Assembly: GCF_042186555.1 (NCBI RefSeq)
Contig: NC_133326.1
Coordinates: 689,788,708-689,852,707, forward strand
DNA: 64,000 nucleotides
Origin: Aquarana catesbeiana
Taxonomy: Eukaryota; Chordata; Amphibia; Anura; Ranidae
Reading direction: 5' to 3'
Positions 32,125 to 43,947 of this stretch are shown here, in pieces. The notes beneath the pieces were generated by a model, which saw nothing but the letters and a program-made list of their open reading frames with translations, was not told the origin of the DNA and did no database searches. The number at the start of each line of letters is the position of its first letter. The first letter of the stretch is position 1. The position numbers and the translations under genes were made by a program.

Positions 32125-33862
32125 GTATTTACAGCTACCTGAAGAAAATTGCTGGTATTCTTCTGATCCTATTAGTCCTATTAGTTACAGTGTTTACAGT
32201 TAGTGTAGTGCGTCCTCTGCACAGTGTGCACCTAAAGCTACCTGAAGAAAATTGGTGGTGTTCTTCTGATCCTATTACTACAGCAGGCAGCTGCAGTATT
32301 TACAAGTTAGTGTAGTGCGTCCTCTGCACAGTGTGCACCTAAAGCTACCTAAAGAAAATTGGTGGTGTTCTTCTGATCCTATTAGTACCGCAGGCAGCTG
32401 CAGTATTTACAAGTTAGTGTAGTGCTTCCTCTGCACAGTGTGCACCTAAAGCTACCTGAAGAAAATTGGTGGTGTTCTTCTGATCCTATTAGTACCGCAG
32501 GGAGCTGCACTATTTACAGTTAGTGTAGTGCGTCCTCTGCAGTGTGCACCTAAAGCTACCTGAAGAAAATTGGTGATGTTCTTCTGATCCTATTAGCACC
32601 GCAGGCAGCTGCAGTATTTACAAGTTAGTGTAGTGCTTCCTCTGCACAGTGTGCACCTAAAGCACCTGAAGAAAATTGGTGGTTTTCTTTTGATTCTATT
32701 AGTACCGCAGGCTACTGCAGTATTTACAGTTAGTGTAGTGCATCCTCTGCACAGTATGCACCTAAAGCTACCTGAAGAAAATTTGTGGTGTTCTTCTGAT
32801 CCTATTAGTACCACAGGCAGCTGCAGTATTTACAAGTTAGTGTAGTGCGTCCTCTGCACAGTGTGCACCTAAAGCTATCTGAAGAAAATTGGTGGTGTTC
32901 TTCTGAATCCTATAAGTACCGCAGGCAGCTGCAGTATTTACAGTTAGTGTAGTGTGTCCTCTGCACAGTGTGCACCTAAAGCTACCTGAAGACAATTGGT
33001 GGTGTTCTTCTGATCCTATTAGTACCGCAGGCAGCTGCAGTATTTACAAGTTAGTGTAGTGCTTCCTCTGCACAGCGTGCACCTAAAGCTACCTGAAGAA
33101 AATTGGTGGTGTTCTTCTGATCCTATTAGTAATGCAGGGAGCTGCACTATTTACAGTTAGTGTAGTGCGTCCTCTGCAGTGTGCACCTAAAGCTACCTGA
33201 AGAAAATTGGTGATGTTCTTCTGATCCTATTAGCACCGCAGGCAGCTGCAGTATTTACAAGTTAGTGTAGTGCTTCCTCTGCACAGTGTGCACCTAAAGC
33301 ACCTGAAAAAAATTGGTGGTTTTCTTCTGATTCTATTAGTACCGCAGGCTGCTGCAGTATTTACAGTTAGTGTAGTGCGTCCTCTGCACAGTATGCACCT
33401 AAAGCTACCTGAAGAAAATTGGTGGTGTTCTTCTGATCCTATTAGTACCGCAGGCAGCTGCAGTATTTACAGTTAGTGTAGTGTGTCCTCTGCACAGTGT
33501 GCACCTAAAGCTACCTGAAGACAATTGCTGTTGTTCTGATCCTATTAATACCACAGGCAGGCAGCTGCAGCATTTACAGTTATTGTACTGTGTCCTCTGC
33601 ACAGTGTGCACCTAAAGCTACCTGAAGACAATTGCTGTTTTTCTGCTCCTATTAATACCACAGGCAGGCAGCTCCAGTATTTACAGTTAGTGTACTGTGT
33701 TCTCTGCACAGTGTGCACCTAAAGCTACCTGAAGAAAATTGGTGGTGTTCTTCTGATCCTATTAGTACCACAGGCAGGCAGCTGCAGTATTTACAGTTAG
33801 TGTACTGCGTCCGCTGCACAGTGTGCACCTAAAGCTATCTGAAGACAATTGCTGTTGTTCTG
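32125..33862. repeat. hAT 5' tandem array, copy B (about 15 units)
   Basis: Units of about 110-118 bp, as in copy A. Variant units recur in the same order about 635 bp apart (for example GGGAGCTGCACTATTTAC near 32495 and 33130), so a block of several units was itself duplicated. The array is cut by the LINE at 33863 and resumes at 37619. Confidence 0.85.
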
Positions 33863-34256
33863 AATGAATGAATGAATGAATGATTTGTAGAGCGCTGCAA
33901 ATGCGAACTGAATCGCCTCAAGTCGCTGATGCGTTGTGTTGTCAAGCTTCACTAGAAGAGGTAGGTCTTGAGTTTTTTCCTGAAAGCCAGATGGTTTTCT
34001 TCCATGCGGATGTGAGTCGGCAGAGAGTTCCATAGCCGAGGTCCCTGGACTGCAAATCTTCATTCTCCCCTTGCTTTGTAGCGGTATTTGGGAACAAGGA
34101 GGAGGTTTTGGCTAGATGATCGCAAATTGTGATTCGGTGTGTAATGTTTTATTTTCTCTCGGAGGTATTGAGGGGCGTTTCCATGTATGCATTTGTGGGT
34201 GAGGCATAGCGTCTTGAAAGTGATCCGATTCTTTACTGTTAGCCAGTGTAGGCTCC

Positions 34257-35529
34257 TCAGGGATGGGGAGATGGACCCCCAGGGTTTTTTCCTGTTATTA
34301 GTCTTGCCGCCGCGTTTTGAATGGCCTGTAGGCGCGTAAGCTGATATTGGGGTAATCCTAGGTAGAGTGAGTTTGCGTAATCGAGACGGGAATTAATGAT
34401 TGTTCCAACTACTGCTGCTTTGTCATCTTCTGGGATGAAGGGGATGAGTCTGCATAACTTGCGGAGGAGATGGTGCGATCCACTAACTACTGATCCTATT
34501 TGCGCATCCATTGTCATTTCTGAGTCCAAGATAATTCCAAGACTTTTTGCCTTGGTGCTCGGTGAAATGGTCTGTTCGAAGATGGTGGGGGGTGTCCATG
34601 GAGTCTTGGTTTTGGGATTTTGGTTTGCGTGCAGGTAGAGAAGTTCTGTTTTTGAGTTTGAGGGAACTAATGGTCATCCAGTTATCTATTAAAGTGAGGC
34701 ATTTCTCTAGTTGCTGATGGTGGTCTTTTTGTCCGGTGATCCGAAAGTAGATTTGGGTATCGTCTGTGTATGAGTGGAAGCAGAGATCTGATTTTCTGAT
34801 GATATTGAGGAGAGGGCAGATGTAAATGTTGAATAGCACTGGCGACAAGGGGGAGCCCTGAGGGACTCCACAGGAGATTGCCCGGGTTTCCGAGGTAAAT
34901 GCTCCTAGTTTCACTGTCTGCGAGCGATTCTCTAATAAGGATGCGAACCATTTTAGACTACACTCTTTGGCTCCTGCTACTTCTGTGAGCCGGCCAAGTA
35001 GAGTATTGTGGTCCACTGTGTCAAATGCTGCGCTGAGGTCTAACAGTACCAGGAGAAACGACTCTCCGTCATCTGCTGCTTCGAGTGCATCGTCCCATAC
35101 TTTTAGAAGTGCTGTTTCCTTGCCATGGCCTGGGCGGAAACCTGATTGTAGAGTGTCCAGAAGTTGATGCGTGTCAAGATGGCGTTGTAACTGTTGTACT
35201 ACTGCTTTCTCCATAATCTTGGAGACGTTGTTGAGGCTTGTTATCGGTCGGCGGTGGTTGGGGTCTTTAGGGTCAAGATTGGGCTTCTTTAGCAGGGGTT
35301 TGACGCTGCCTTGCTTGAGGGTAGTTGGTACAATCCCTTCTTTGAATGACTGGTTTATGAGGTGTGTTATAGTTGGAGCCAGGATGTCGGCGCATTCTTT
35401 CAGGAGTTTCGTGGGAATGATGTCGTTTGGTGATGTGCTGTCTCGAAGGCTTCTCATAATGTTTTTTGTCATGTCAGTGGTGATTGGGCTCAAGAAGAAG
35501 TCTGGCGGTTGTGTGCTGTTCGCGTCCAT
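34257..35529 (-). pseudogene. LINE reverse transcriptase region
   Basis: The frame 35529-34483 encodes an L2-clade [72 protein letters not shown] and the catalytic block HSYTDDTQIYF. The usual YADD reads YTDD. A frameshift near 34640 moves the rest (SRLDYANSLYLGLPQYQ) to the frame 34529-34257, and the C-terminal block continues in a third register to about 33960. Three or four lesions disable it. Confidence 0.8.
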
Positions 35530-36923
35530 GTCATCTTTTTGCTTTGGTTGGGTGCTTTTTTCTGTTGAATTGATTCCTGAATCCTGTCGATTTTGTCAAT
35601 GAAAAAATTAGCTAGCTTGTTGCAATATACTTGAGTATCGTTTGCTGGAGGCTCTAAGCAGGTTGGGTTCATCGATTGGGCGACTATTTTGAAAAGTTCC
35701 CGCGGCCGGTTTATGGCGGTTGAGATGGTGTTCGAGAAATGTTCTTTTTTGGCTGTGAAAATCGCTTTGTGGTATTTCACAGTGAGTATTTTGTAGTTTG
35801 TATGGTTTTCCATGGTGGGATTTCTTCTCCATGCTCTTTCCGCTCTTCTACGTTCTTGCTTGAGTAGAGTGAGGGTGCCGTTGAACCATTTCGAGTTTTT
35901 TTTGCGGATGAGTGTTCTGCGTTTTGGCACTACTGAGTCTGCTGTTTGTAGTAAAGCCTTGTTTAGGGAGTTGAGTGTTTGTTCCGTTGAGAGGTCTTTG
36001 TTTAACGATTGTATTTTGTTTGATAATGTGGTTTTGAAGAGTTCAGAATGCAGTTTCTTCCGGGATCTGTTCCGGTGTATTGTTGTTGAATGTTTCTGTT
36101 TTTGGAAGATGGAGTTGGTGGTGATATTGAATTTGATGGCGTAGTGGTCCGTCCATGGTAGTGGAGTGTTGTCGGATATGTTGATGTCCATGTTTTGTTG
36201 AAAGATGAGGTCTAGGCTATGTCCTGAACCATGCGTGGGCGTCTTTATCAACTGCTGAAGACCTAGCTCTTCCAGTTGGTTTAAGCAGGTGGTCGCAATA
36301 GGATCTTGGGTGGAGTTTGCCCAAAGGTTGAAGTCTCCAAGTACGAGAAGGTTTTTAGTTTTCAGGGTGTGCATTGAGATGAATTCCGTAAATGGTGTGA
36401 GGAGATTAGTCTTTGGTCCTGGTGGTCTGTAGCATAGTATTATGTGAATGGTGTTTTGGGGTGTAGTTTGAAGTTGCAGGGGGAGTATCTCCATGAAATA
36501 CACTGAGTTCTGTGAGGTTGGTTTGGTGACGGCAAGGTGCGATTTGAAGATCACTGCTAGGCCTCCTCCTTTTTTTCCTGTTCTGTGCTCGGTAAGGATG
36601 CTGTAGTTCTCTGGTACCAATTCAGTTAGAATGGTGTTGCAGTCTGATGTTAGCCAACTTTCTGTAATGAAGAGGCAGTCTATGTTGTTGTCGATGATGA
36701 AGTCGTGGATTTCTAGTCTATGCTTTACTGCAGATCTCATATTAATCAGGGCGCATGCTAGTTGTTGTAGTTGGATTGGTGTCTCTCTGTATTTGATGGT
36801 AGCTTGTAGGTTGGTCCTCAGTAATTTTTCTTTTTTTAGTCTTCTTTGAGTGGTGGTTGGTAGAGTTGAACCGATGTTTCTTAGCCTGTGGAGTGCGTCC
36901 GTGGTGTACTTGAGATTACACAT
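35490..36923 (-). pseudogene. LINE endonuclease frame (477 codons)
   Basis: An open frame from ATG at 36923 with an APE-type endonuclease: LFITESWLTSDCN, KKGGGLAVIFKS, LVLGDFNLWANS (GDFN), SGHSLDLIF and WTDHYAIKFN (the SDH-like block), followed by a linker to the RT. It ends by a 1-base slip in an A-run at about 35540; the RT frame overlaps it in the next register from 35529. In an intact element both would form one polypeptide. The frame is otherwise undisturbed, in keeping with a young insertion. Confidence 0.8.
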
Positions 36924-37576
36924 GGTGATGTAAGCAGGTTTCTGAAGGAGGGTGATGGAGGTGATGGAGGCTACTTACCACCCTCAGCGTTGTTAGGAGA
37001 GAGCAGAAGTTGAGTCAGCAAGCTCCAGCCATCCAGCAGCCCCAGCCTTCCAGCTGCAGCTATTCCCAGGATTATTCCCGGACTCCCCAGGGGAACCTGA
37101 GGGGCCCCCCACCTACACATCGGGTACCCATCGCCTTTCCATCTGGAACCCGAGTCCCAACCGGCAGCCGTACAGGCTCTTCCGACAGGACACTCGGCGG
37201 TCGGCCGAGCGCCGTAGGAAACTCCGCGGCTTCGGCCTAGCATCAGGGCCGTCCTGCCGCTTCTCTGCCCATAACCGGATCGGCGGGCTGGCCACCAGGC
37301 CCCAGGATTACCTCCTCTCAGAGCGATCCAACCCCCATCGCCATCTGGACGGGCCTGTAGTCGGGCCGGCATCAGTAAAAACCGGACAGCCGTGGCTCTT
37401 GGTCCTCCCTCCCGAGGCCACAGCACTCCGCCGGCCGCCCGGAGATCAGCCAGACACCCAGCAACTCCACTAGGACCTCGGCCTCAGCGGACCCCCAGCC
37501 CAGGTCACCAGCATCCCCACCACCACACTCCCCCAAGGCCACAGCACTCCCACCGCGGCCCGGGCCTTGGCCGTCA

Positions 37577-37586
37577 GCCATCTTGG
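37577..37586 (-). promoter_or_regulatory. YY1-type motif at the LINE 5' end
   Basis: On the LINE sense strand CCAAGATGGC lies about 30 bp from the 5' end of the element. Human L1 carries a YY1 site of the same core in a similar position. This one is inferred from the motif alone. Confidence 0.35.
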
Positions 37587-37618
37587 TCCACCCACTCGGC
37601 TGTGATCACCACCTCCTG

Positions 37619-37990
37619 CTCCTATTATTACCACAGGCAGGCAGCTACAGTATTTACAGTTAGTGTACTGTCTCCTCTGCACAGTGTGCACCTAAAGCTA
37701 CCTAAAGAAAATTGGTGGTGTTTTTCTGATCCTATTAGTACCGCAGGCAGCTGCAGTATTTACAGTTAGTGCAGTGCGTCCTCTGCACGGTGTGCACCTA
37801 AAGCTACCTGAAGACAATTGCTGTTGTTCTGCTCCTATTAATACCACAGACAGGCAGCTACAGTATTTGCAGTTGGTGTTCTGTGTCCTCTGCACAGTGT
37901 GCACCTAAAGCTACCTGAAGAAAATTGGTGGTGTTCTTCTGATCCTATTAGTGCCACAGGCAGGCAGTTGATTCTGCTAGCTGCAGTATC
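37619..37990. repeat. hAT 5' tandem array, portion right of the LINE
   Basis: About three more 115-bp units continue the array after the LINE and match copy A 3734-4105. They lead into the transposase start. Confidence 0.85.
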
Positions 37991-38045
37991 AGTATATATA
38001 TACATCCCAGCTTTGCGCAGCTACATCTCACTGCAGGCCATTAGT

Positions 38046-40344
38046 ATGTCTGGAAGACCAACAAGGAGAGGCAGACAGTCACAAGCCAATAAAAGAGGGC
38101 AAGCAGGCTCTGTGACTAGAGGCAACAGTACTGGTCATGGAGACGGTGCATCCTCATCAGCATGTGGCCGTGGGACACGCTTGTCCTTTTTTTCGGCAGA
38201 TGCCCCAGCTGCTGCACCACCGAAAGAAGTTCGCTCCCAGCCATCCACATGCCCAGTGGTTGAATGCTAGCTTGGCTAAATTGCTAGCACTTCAACTGCT
38301 GCCTTTTCAGTTGGTAGACTCTGCCTCCCTCCGTGAGTTTGTGGAATGTGCGGTTCCTCAGTGGCAGGTTCCCAAAACGCCACTTTTTTCACGGAAGGCG
38401 GCTCTCTACCAGCATGTGGAAGGCAATGTTTTGGCCTCACCGGACAGGGCGGTCAGCGGTAAGGTGCATATTACCGCTGACTCATGGTCCAGCAGGCATG
38501 GACAGGGACGTTACCTATCTTTCAACGCGCACTGGGTGACTCTTCTGGCAGCTGGGAAGGATGCAGGACAGCGTGCAGTAGTGTTGGAGGTTGTTCCGCC
38601 ACCACGCCTCCAAAATTCTACTAGTGGTGATTCTGCCACACCTCTCCTCCACCCCCTCCTCTTCTTCTTCCTCCATGGCCTTTTCCTGTGCTGATTTGTC
38701 CTCGGAATCAGCGGTGCTCTGTAGGTGTTCAAGGGGCTACGCAAGCACGCAGGCAAAAAGATGCCATGCGGTGCTTGAGCTGGTGTGCTTGGGGGACAGG
38801 AGCCACACTGGGGCAGAGATTCTGTCAGCTCTGCAGGGGCAGGTTCAGAGGTGGTTGACGCCATGCCAGCTTAAGGAAGGTATGGTGGTTTGTGACAATG
38901 GCACCAACCTCCTCTCCGCCCTCCGACAGGGACAACTGACCCATGTGCCCTGTTTGGCTCACGTCCTTAACTTGGTGGTGCAGCGGTTCTTGGGCAGGTA
39001 CCCGGGCTTACAGGATATCCTAAGGCTGGCCAGAAAAGTCTGTGTGCATTTCCGCAGGTCATATAATGCCAATGCTTGGCTGCCTGACCTCCAAAAGGAA
39101 TTTAACCTGCCCAAGAACCGCCTAATCTGTGACATGCCCACCAGGTGGAACTCAACGTTGGCCATGCTGCAGCGGCTGTACATGCAGCAGAGGGCCATCA
39201 ATGAGTACCTATGCGACTATGGCACCAGGACAGGGTCAGGGGACCTTGTTTTTTTTTTCCCCATGCCAGTGGGCTATGATCAGGGATACACTGTCCTGTC
39301 ACCACTTGAGGAGGCCACGAGGATGGTGAGCAGTGACAGTGCATGCATCAGTGACACTGTCCCTCTTGTCCACCTGTTGGAGCACACGCTGCATGGAATA
39401 ATGGACAGGGCTCTTGAGGCAGAACAGAGGGAGGAAGAGGAGGACTTCCTTATCTCTCAAGGCCCCCTTTATCCAGACAGTGTTTCTGCATGCCCGCCGA
39501 TCACACAGGAAGAAGACAAGGAGGAGGAGGATTGTGTCAGCATGGAGGTCGAGCCTGGCACTCAGCATCAGCAGCAGTCTTCAAGGGATCATTTACAGTC
39601 CGAAGAAACCCATGGACTTGTACGTGGCTGGGAGGAGGTGGCTGCGGATCATGTCGTCCTTAGTCACCCAGAGGACTCTGGATCGAATGCCTCAGCAAAC
39701 CTACGCTGCATGGCCTCCCTGATCCTGAAAGCCTGCGGAAGGATCCTCGTATTTGTGGTATAAAGGGGAGGGATGATTACTGGCTGGCAACCCTCCTTGA
39801 TCCACGTTACAAGGGTAAGGTTGCGGACCTTATCTTGCCATTGCAGAGGGAGCACAGGATGAAACATCTTCGGGAGGCCTTGCAGAAAGGTTTGTGCAAT
39901 GCGTTTCCAGAGCCTGGAAGGTTACAATTTCCTGGTCCTCCTGGACAATGTGTTGCTGAGGCTTCGGTCAGTCACAGAAGGAGCGGTGGAGAAGGTGGCC
40001 GTCTGACCGATGCGTTCAGACAATTTTTTAGTCCGCAGCCCCAAGGTCTGATCGGTTCCAGCAACCATCGCCAGCGTCTGATTCACACGGTGCAGGATTA
40101 CCTAGGGGCAAGATCAGACTTGGCCACCTTTCTCACCGAAAATCCTCTGGGTTACTGGGTCTTGAGGATGGATCACTGGCCAGAGCTTGCACAGTATGCA
40201 ATTGAGCTACTGGCCTGTCTTGCATCCAGCGTTCTTTCGGAACGCACATTCAGTGCTGCTGGAGGCTTTGAAACCTATCACAGGGTGCACCTGTCCACCG
40301 AATCAGTCGATCAGCTGACCTTCATAAAAATGATGCTGATGTAA
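38046..40344 (+). pseudogene. hAT transposase pseudogene, copy B
   Basis: The better-preserved copy, from ATG 38046 to TAA 40342-40344. Blocks: VPQWQVPKTPLFSRKAALYQ, VHITADSWSSRHGQGRY with the first catalytic Asp (about 38465-38510), VVCDNGTNLLSALRQG with the second Asp (about 38885-38930), the CLAHVLNLVVQRF block, a 390-codon frame to 39763, YWLATLLDPRYK, and the C-terminal dimerisation end with LACLASSVLSERTFSAAGG holding the catalytic Glu (about 40215-40265). Lesions include a frameshift near 38137-38270, another near 38600-38690 and a 1-bp deletion near 39729 (CCTGAAAGC against CCTGCAAAGC in A). It keeps the Trp that is a stop in copy A. An acidic stretch (EEDKEEED) occurs mid-protein. 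Confidence 0.85.
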
Positions 40345-40489
40345 CCGATTGATTTTTTTTTTTAATGTGAGATCCCTTCAAGACTGCCTATGCTGATGCT
40401 GAGTGACTATCCTGTTATGCTGAGTCACAATCCTCTTCCTCCTCAATTTTCATGCTGTTAGCTTGTAAGAACATTTTTGGTTCTGGGCA

Positions 40490-41065
40490 CCGCAACCAGT
40501 GGCCAAGGCCCAAATTTTCAGCCCCTGTTTAACAGGGGCGTATAATTACAATTTTTGATGCAGTACTTTGCAGCAGGGCTCATTCCTGCGCTCCAACTAT
40601 AGCATCTTTGAGGAGTTGCAGTGTTGTGGCACCAGTGCCTAAGGCCCAATTTTTCTGCCCCTGTTCAACAGGGACATGTAAATACAATTCTTGATCTATT
40701 ATTTCACAGCAGGGCCCATTCCTGTACCCACCAAGAGTAACTGTGAGGGCTTACAGTGTTGTGGCAACACCACCACCAAAGGCCCAACTTTTCTGCCCCT
40801 GTTCAACAGGCACATGTAATTACAATTCTTGATCTAATATTTCACAGCAGGGCCCGTTCCAGCGCCCACCAAGAGTAACTGTGAGGACTTACAGTGTTGT
40901 GGCATCAGCACCACCACCACCAAAGGCCCAATTTTTCTACCACTGTTCAACAATGACATGTAATTACAATTCTTGATCTAATATTTCACAGAAGGGCCCG
41001 TTCCTGCGCCCACCAAGAGTAACTGTGAGGGCTTACAGTGTTGTGGCAACACCAACACCTAAGGC
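40490..41065. repeat. hAT 3' tandem array, copy B (five units)
   Basis: Units of about 140 bp as in copy A, with CAC-triplet length changes; one unit fewer than copy A. Confidence 0.75.
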
Positions 41066-42105
41066 CCCAATTTCTGCAGAGTATATAGGGCAGGCCCCTA
41101 CTTTCAAACATCCAACTTACAAACGACTCCTACTTGCAAATGGAAGGAGACAACAGGAAGTGAGATGAAATCTACCCCTAGGAAGGGAAATTCTCTCCTG
41201 TAAGAGTTAATATGGGAAAAACATGTCTCCTCTTCACTGATGCTTTATCACCATCCTTGTTTCACTAAAAACCCCAAATTTTCAAAAAACATTTGTCATT
41301 GGGACAGAAAGTGAGGTGAAATCTTCTGAAGAGGTGCACAGACAGCAAAACAGGGGTGATAACAGGGGTGATAACCTTTCCCTATGTTTTCCAAAAGCTT
41401 AAAAATAGATTTTTTGGCTGGAGCTACACTTTAAAAAAGTACCAGTTCAAAATTACAAAAAGATTCTACTTAATAACAAACCTACAGTCTTGTTTGTACC
41501 ACCTGTATACTGCTGTTCAGAGTATATAGGGCCTGGGGGCCCCACGCCTTTCCTTTTTTTAATTTGGGTGTGGGGTTCCCCTTAATATCCATACAATACC
41601 CAAAGGGCCTGGTAATGGACTGGGGGGGTAACCATGCTGTTTGTCTCAATGATTTTCATCCATATTGCCGGGACCCGACATTACATTAAAGCCGCAAGCA
41701 GTTTTAAATGACTTTTATTCCTTTAAAAATGTCATTTTGTGCAGGGACTGTTCTAAGCACGGGAAACACGTGCCTCTTTACAGGCATACTATAGACACCC
41801 CCCAGGTATGATATTTAAAGGAATATTTCACTTTTTTTTCACTTTAAGCATCATTAAAATCACTGCTCCCGAAAAAACGTCCGTTTTTAAAACTTTTTTT
41901 TGCATTGATACATGTCCCCTGGGGCAGGACCCCGGGTCCCCAAACCCTTTTTAGGACAATAACTTGCTTAGCCTTTAAAATTTGCAATTTTTTTCGAACG
42001 TTCGAGTCCCATAGACTTTAATGGGGTTCTAAAGTGCGCACGAACATTCGGTCCGTTCGCAGGTACTTGTATAAACCGAACCGGGGGGTGTTCGGCTCAT
42101 CCCTA
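41066..42105. mobile_element. hAT 3' non-coding region and right terminus, copy B
   Basis: Collinear with 7346-8328 but complete to the terminus GCTCATCCCTA (42095-42105). It has a 41-bp insertion relative to copy A near 41231-41270. Confidence 0.8.
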
Positions 42106-42113
42106 ATTATGAT

Positions 42114-43947
42114 TGGATAACTGCTCTGGCGGCAAAATACCACATTAGTTAGCCATGGAAGGGTTGGGTTCACCTCAAACCTATTTTAGATCCGAAACTA
42201 AATCTCAACTTGAATCATTATATACTATAGAAATGAGTAATGAGCCACCCAGTGCTTACACAGTTCCATGATATTAATTAGCCACTTTATAGAACTCAGG
42301 TGCAAAGTTGGTGTGCTCAGGGGGTTTACATACAATAAATGTATTCCCCAGGTATTCTCCCATCCACCATGAACATTATAAAGTCTCCTCAAAAGCTGCC
42401 AATTATCAGAACTTGCATAGAAAAACAGAAAAAGCTGCTAATTCTGAGAAAAACACACCTGTACACCTGTAAGAGTACTACTGACATCAAATGATACTGT
42501 TGTCAAACACAGGTATTTATTGGTGATACTAAATCCAGATATATCCATCATTTCCTCATTGAATTCAAGAAAAAAACTGCTATAGCGAAGGTCATGCTAC
42601 ACAGATATTTTTTTTCACACAATTTTACATTTCCGGTTATTTGTTATTTTAAGAAATGTACTGTTTAATAATGACTTGCACTTATAAAATTGTTACTGCT
42701 TTTTAAAATGTTAATTGTACGTCTAAGGGAACTTTATGTATGACCTAAAAAATTACTAGAAGGTAAGAAATAACTACACCCAAGAATTCAATGTAGCAGC
42801 CCTTAGATGTGGTGGCTGCTTTAGTTAGCTTTTTCTTAGACTAAGAACATTTTCTGAAAGTACAGATGCTTGCTAAAAACTAAAGCTGGCAACAGATTTT
42901 ACAATTTTCTTGTTCAATTTAATTAAAATTTACCTTCAACTATGTAGTGCAAGGGCCTGCCTGATAGCATCCAACTTGAAAGTGTTTAGGTTTGACCTCA
43001 TATTTTATCTTGAAACAGTTTTATGGTTTTGGTAAATGTAAAGGAAACGTGTACAAGAAAATTGTATAATGTGGAAGATTGGCCTTAACACTGATCGAAA
43101 TATTTCTGGTACATCAGAGACCATCCAAATTTCTATCAGTGTGTTGGCTTCCCTGCTCAACAGAAGTTGATTATTTTATTGTTATAATATTTTTTGATCA
43201 CCATCAACCTCAGCCACTGATCGGGATATTTTGACAATGGCGGGTGCCTTGTTTGTGTGGATGAAGATCTGTTATTGGCCAACCTTGTATGGCTAGCCTT
43301 TTTTTTAAATTTGACTTTATTTACATTTTTCCTAATACATAGAATTTTTCGTACAAAAAAGGTCAAATACATTTCAAAAAATACATACTTTGTATGGCTA
43401 ACCTTAGTGTCTTTGTAACTTTCTTTGTATTGAATTGAAATCTCAAAATAATGATATTGGCCTTTACTGTTATTTTCTGTAATCTATGGATCACCTTCTC
43501 CCTGTATAAAGTAGATAAGGAGAAGAAGAGACACTCTGTAGAATTCAAACCAAGCGGCAGCAACTATAAGTGACAACATTGTTCTTCCATGGATACAGCC
43601 CACTGAGTGAACATTGCTGCCCTAGACCAGAAAATGTATTATTGGCATGATAACCGTGTACAATTAAAGGAACCATTATTAATAAGTATGCAAGTCAAAA
43701 CTGATTTGTATACTGTATGTTGTATATGCTCCTGGTCAGTGACTTAGAAAGTATCAAATTGAAGATTTTTTTAACATTTTTATTACAATGATGTTTAATT
43801 GTTTATTTTACTTTAAGCAATATAATTTTGTTTTAACCTTTGGATTTATTAATTTTAAAGTGTTTATTTTCCTCCTCTATGGTCTTTTTCTTGGACCAAG
43901 TTACCTGGTAAACATACTTTTATGTTCATTGACAGATAAGTAATTAT
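42114..43947. other. AT-rich non-coding stretch, copy B
   Basis: Collinear with 8334-10107. No gene recognised. It differs from A by small indels, such as about 40 bp near 42445-42485. Confidence 0.5.

Larger units (their letters stand above)
33863..37615 (-). mobile_element. Full-length-looking L2-related LINE, only in copy B
   Basis: A 3.75-kb LINE in minus orientation whose 3' tail is (CATT)n (33863-33882). It interrupts one unit of the hAT array; the corresponding copy A unit (3731-3740) is an intact empty site, and only a 3-bp CTG could be a target duplication. From its 5' end it has a GC-rich leader of about 690 bp, an endonuclease frame and an RT frame. It belongs to a different family from the (TTA)n-tailed L2 copies in this window. 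It inserted after the segmental duplication. Confidence 0.88.
31562..42105 (+). mobile_element. Complete hAT element with 8-bp target duplication, copy B
   Basis: A 10.5-kb hAT transposon. Both ends carry the inverted terminus TAGGGATGAGC, and the 8-bp direct repeat ATTATGAT flanks it (31554-31561 and 42106-42113), the target size expected for hAT elements. Subterminal regions are rich in TTCGA/TCGAA motifs. Order inside: 5' region with palindromes, a 115-bp tandem array, a LINE insertion (33863-37615), the end of the array, transposase remnant (38046-40344), a 140-bp tandem array and the 3' region. Without the LINE it is about 6.8 kb. The transposase is broken. Confidence 0.9.
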
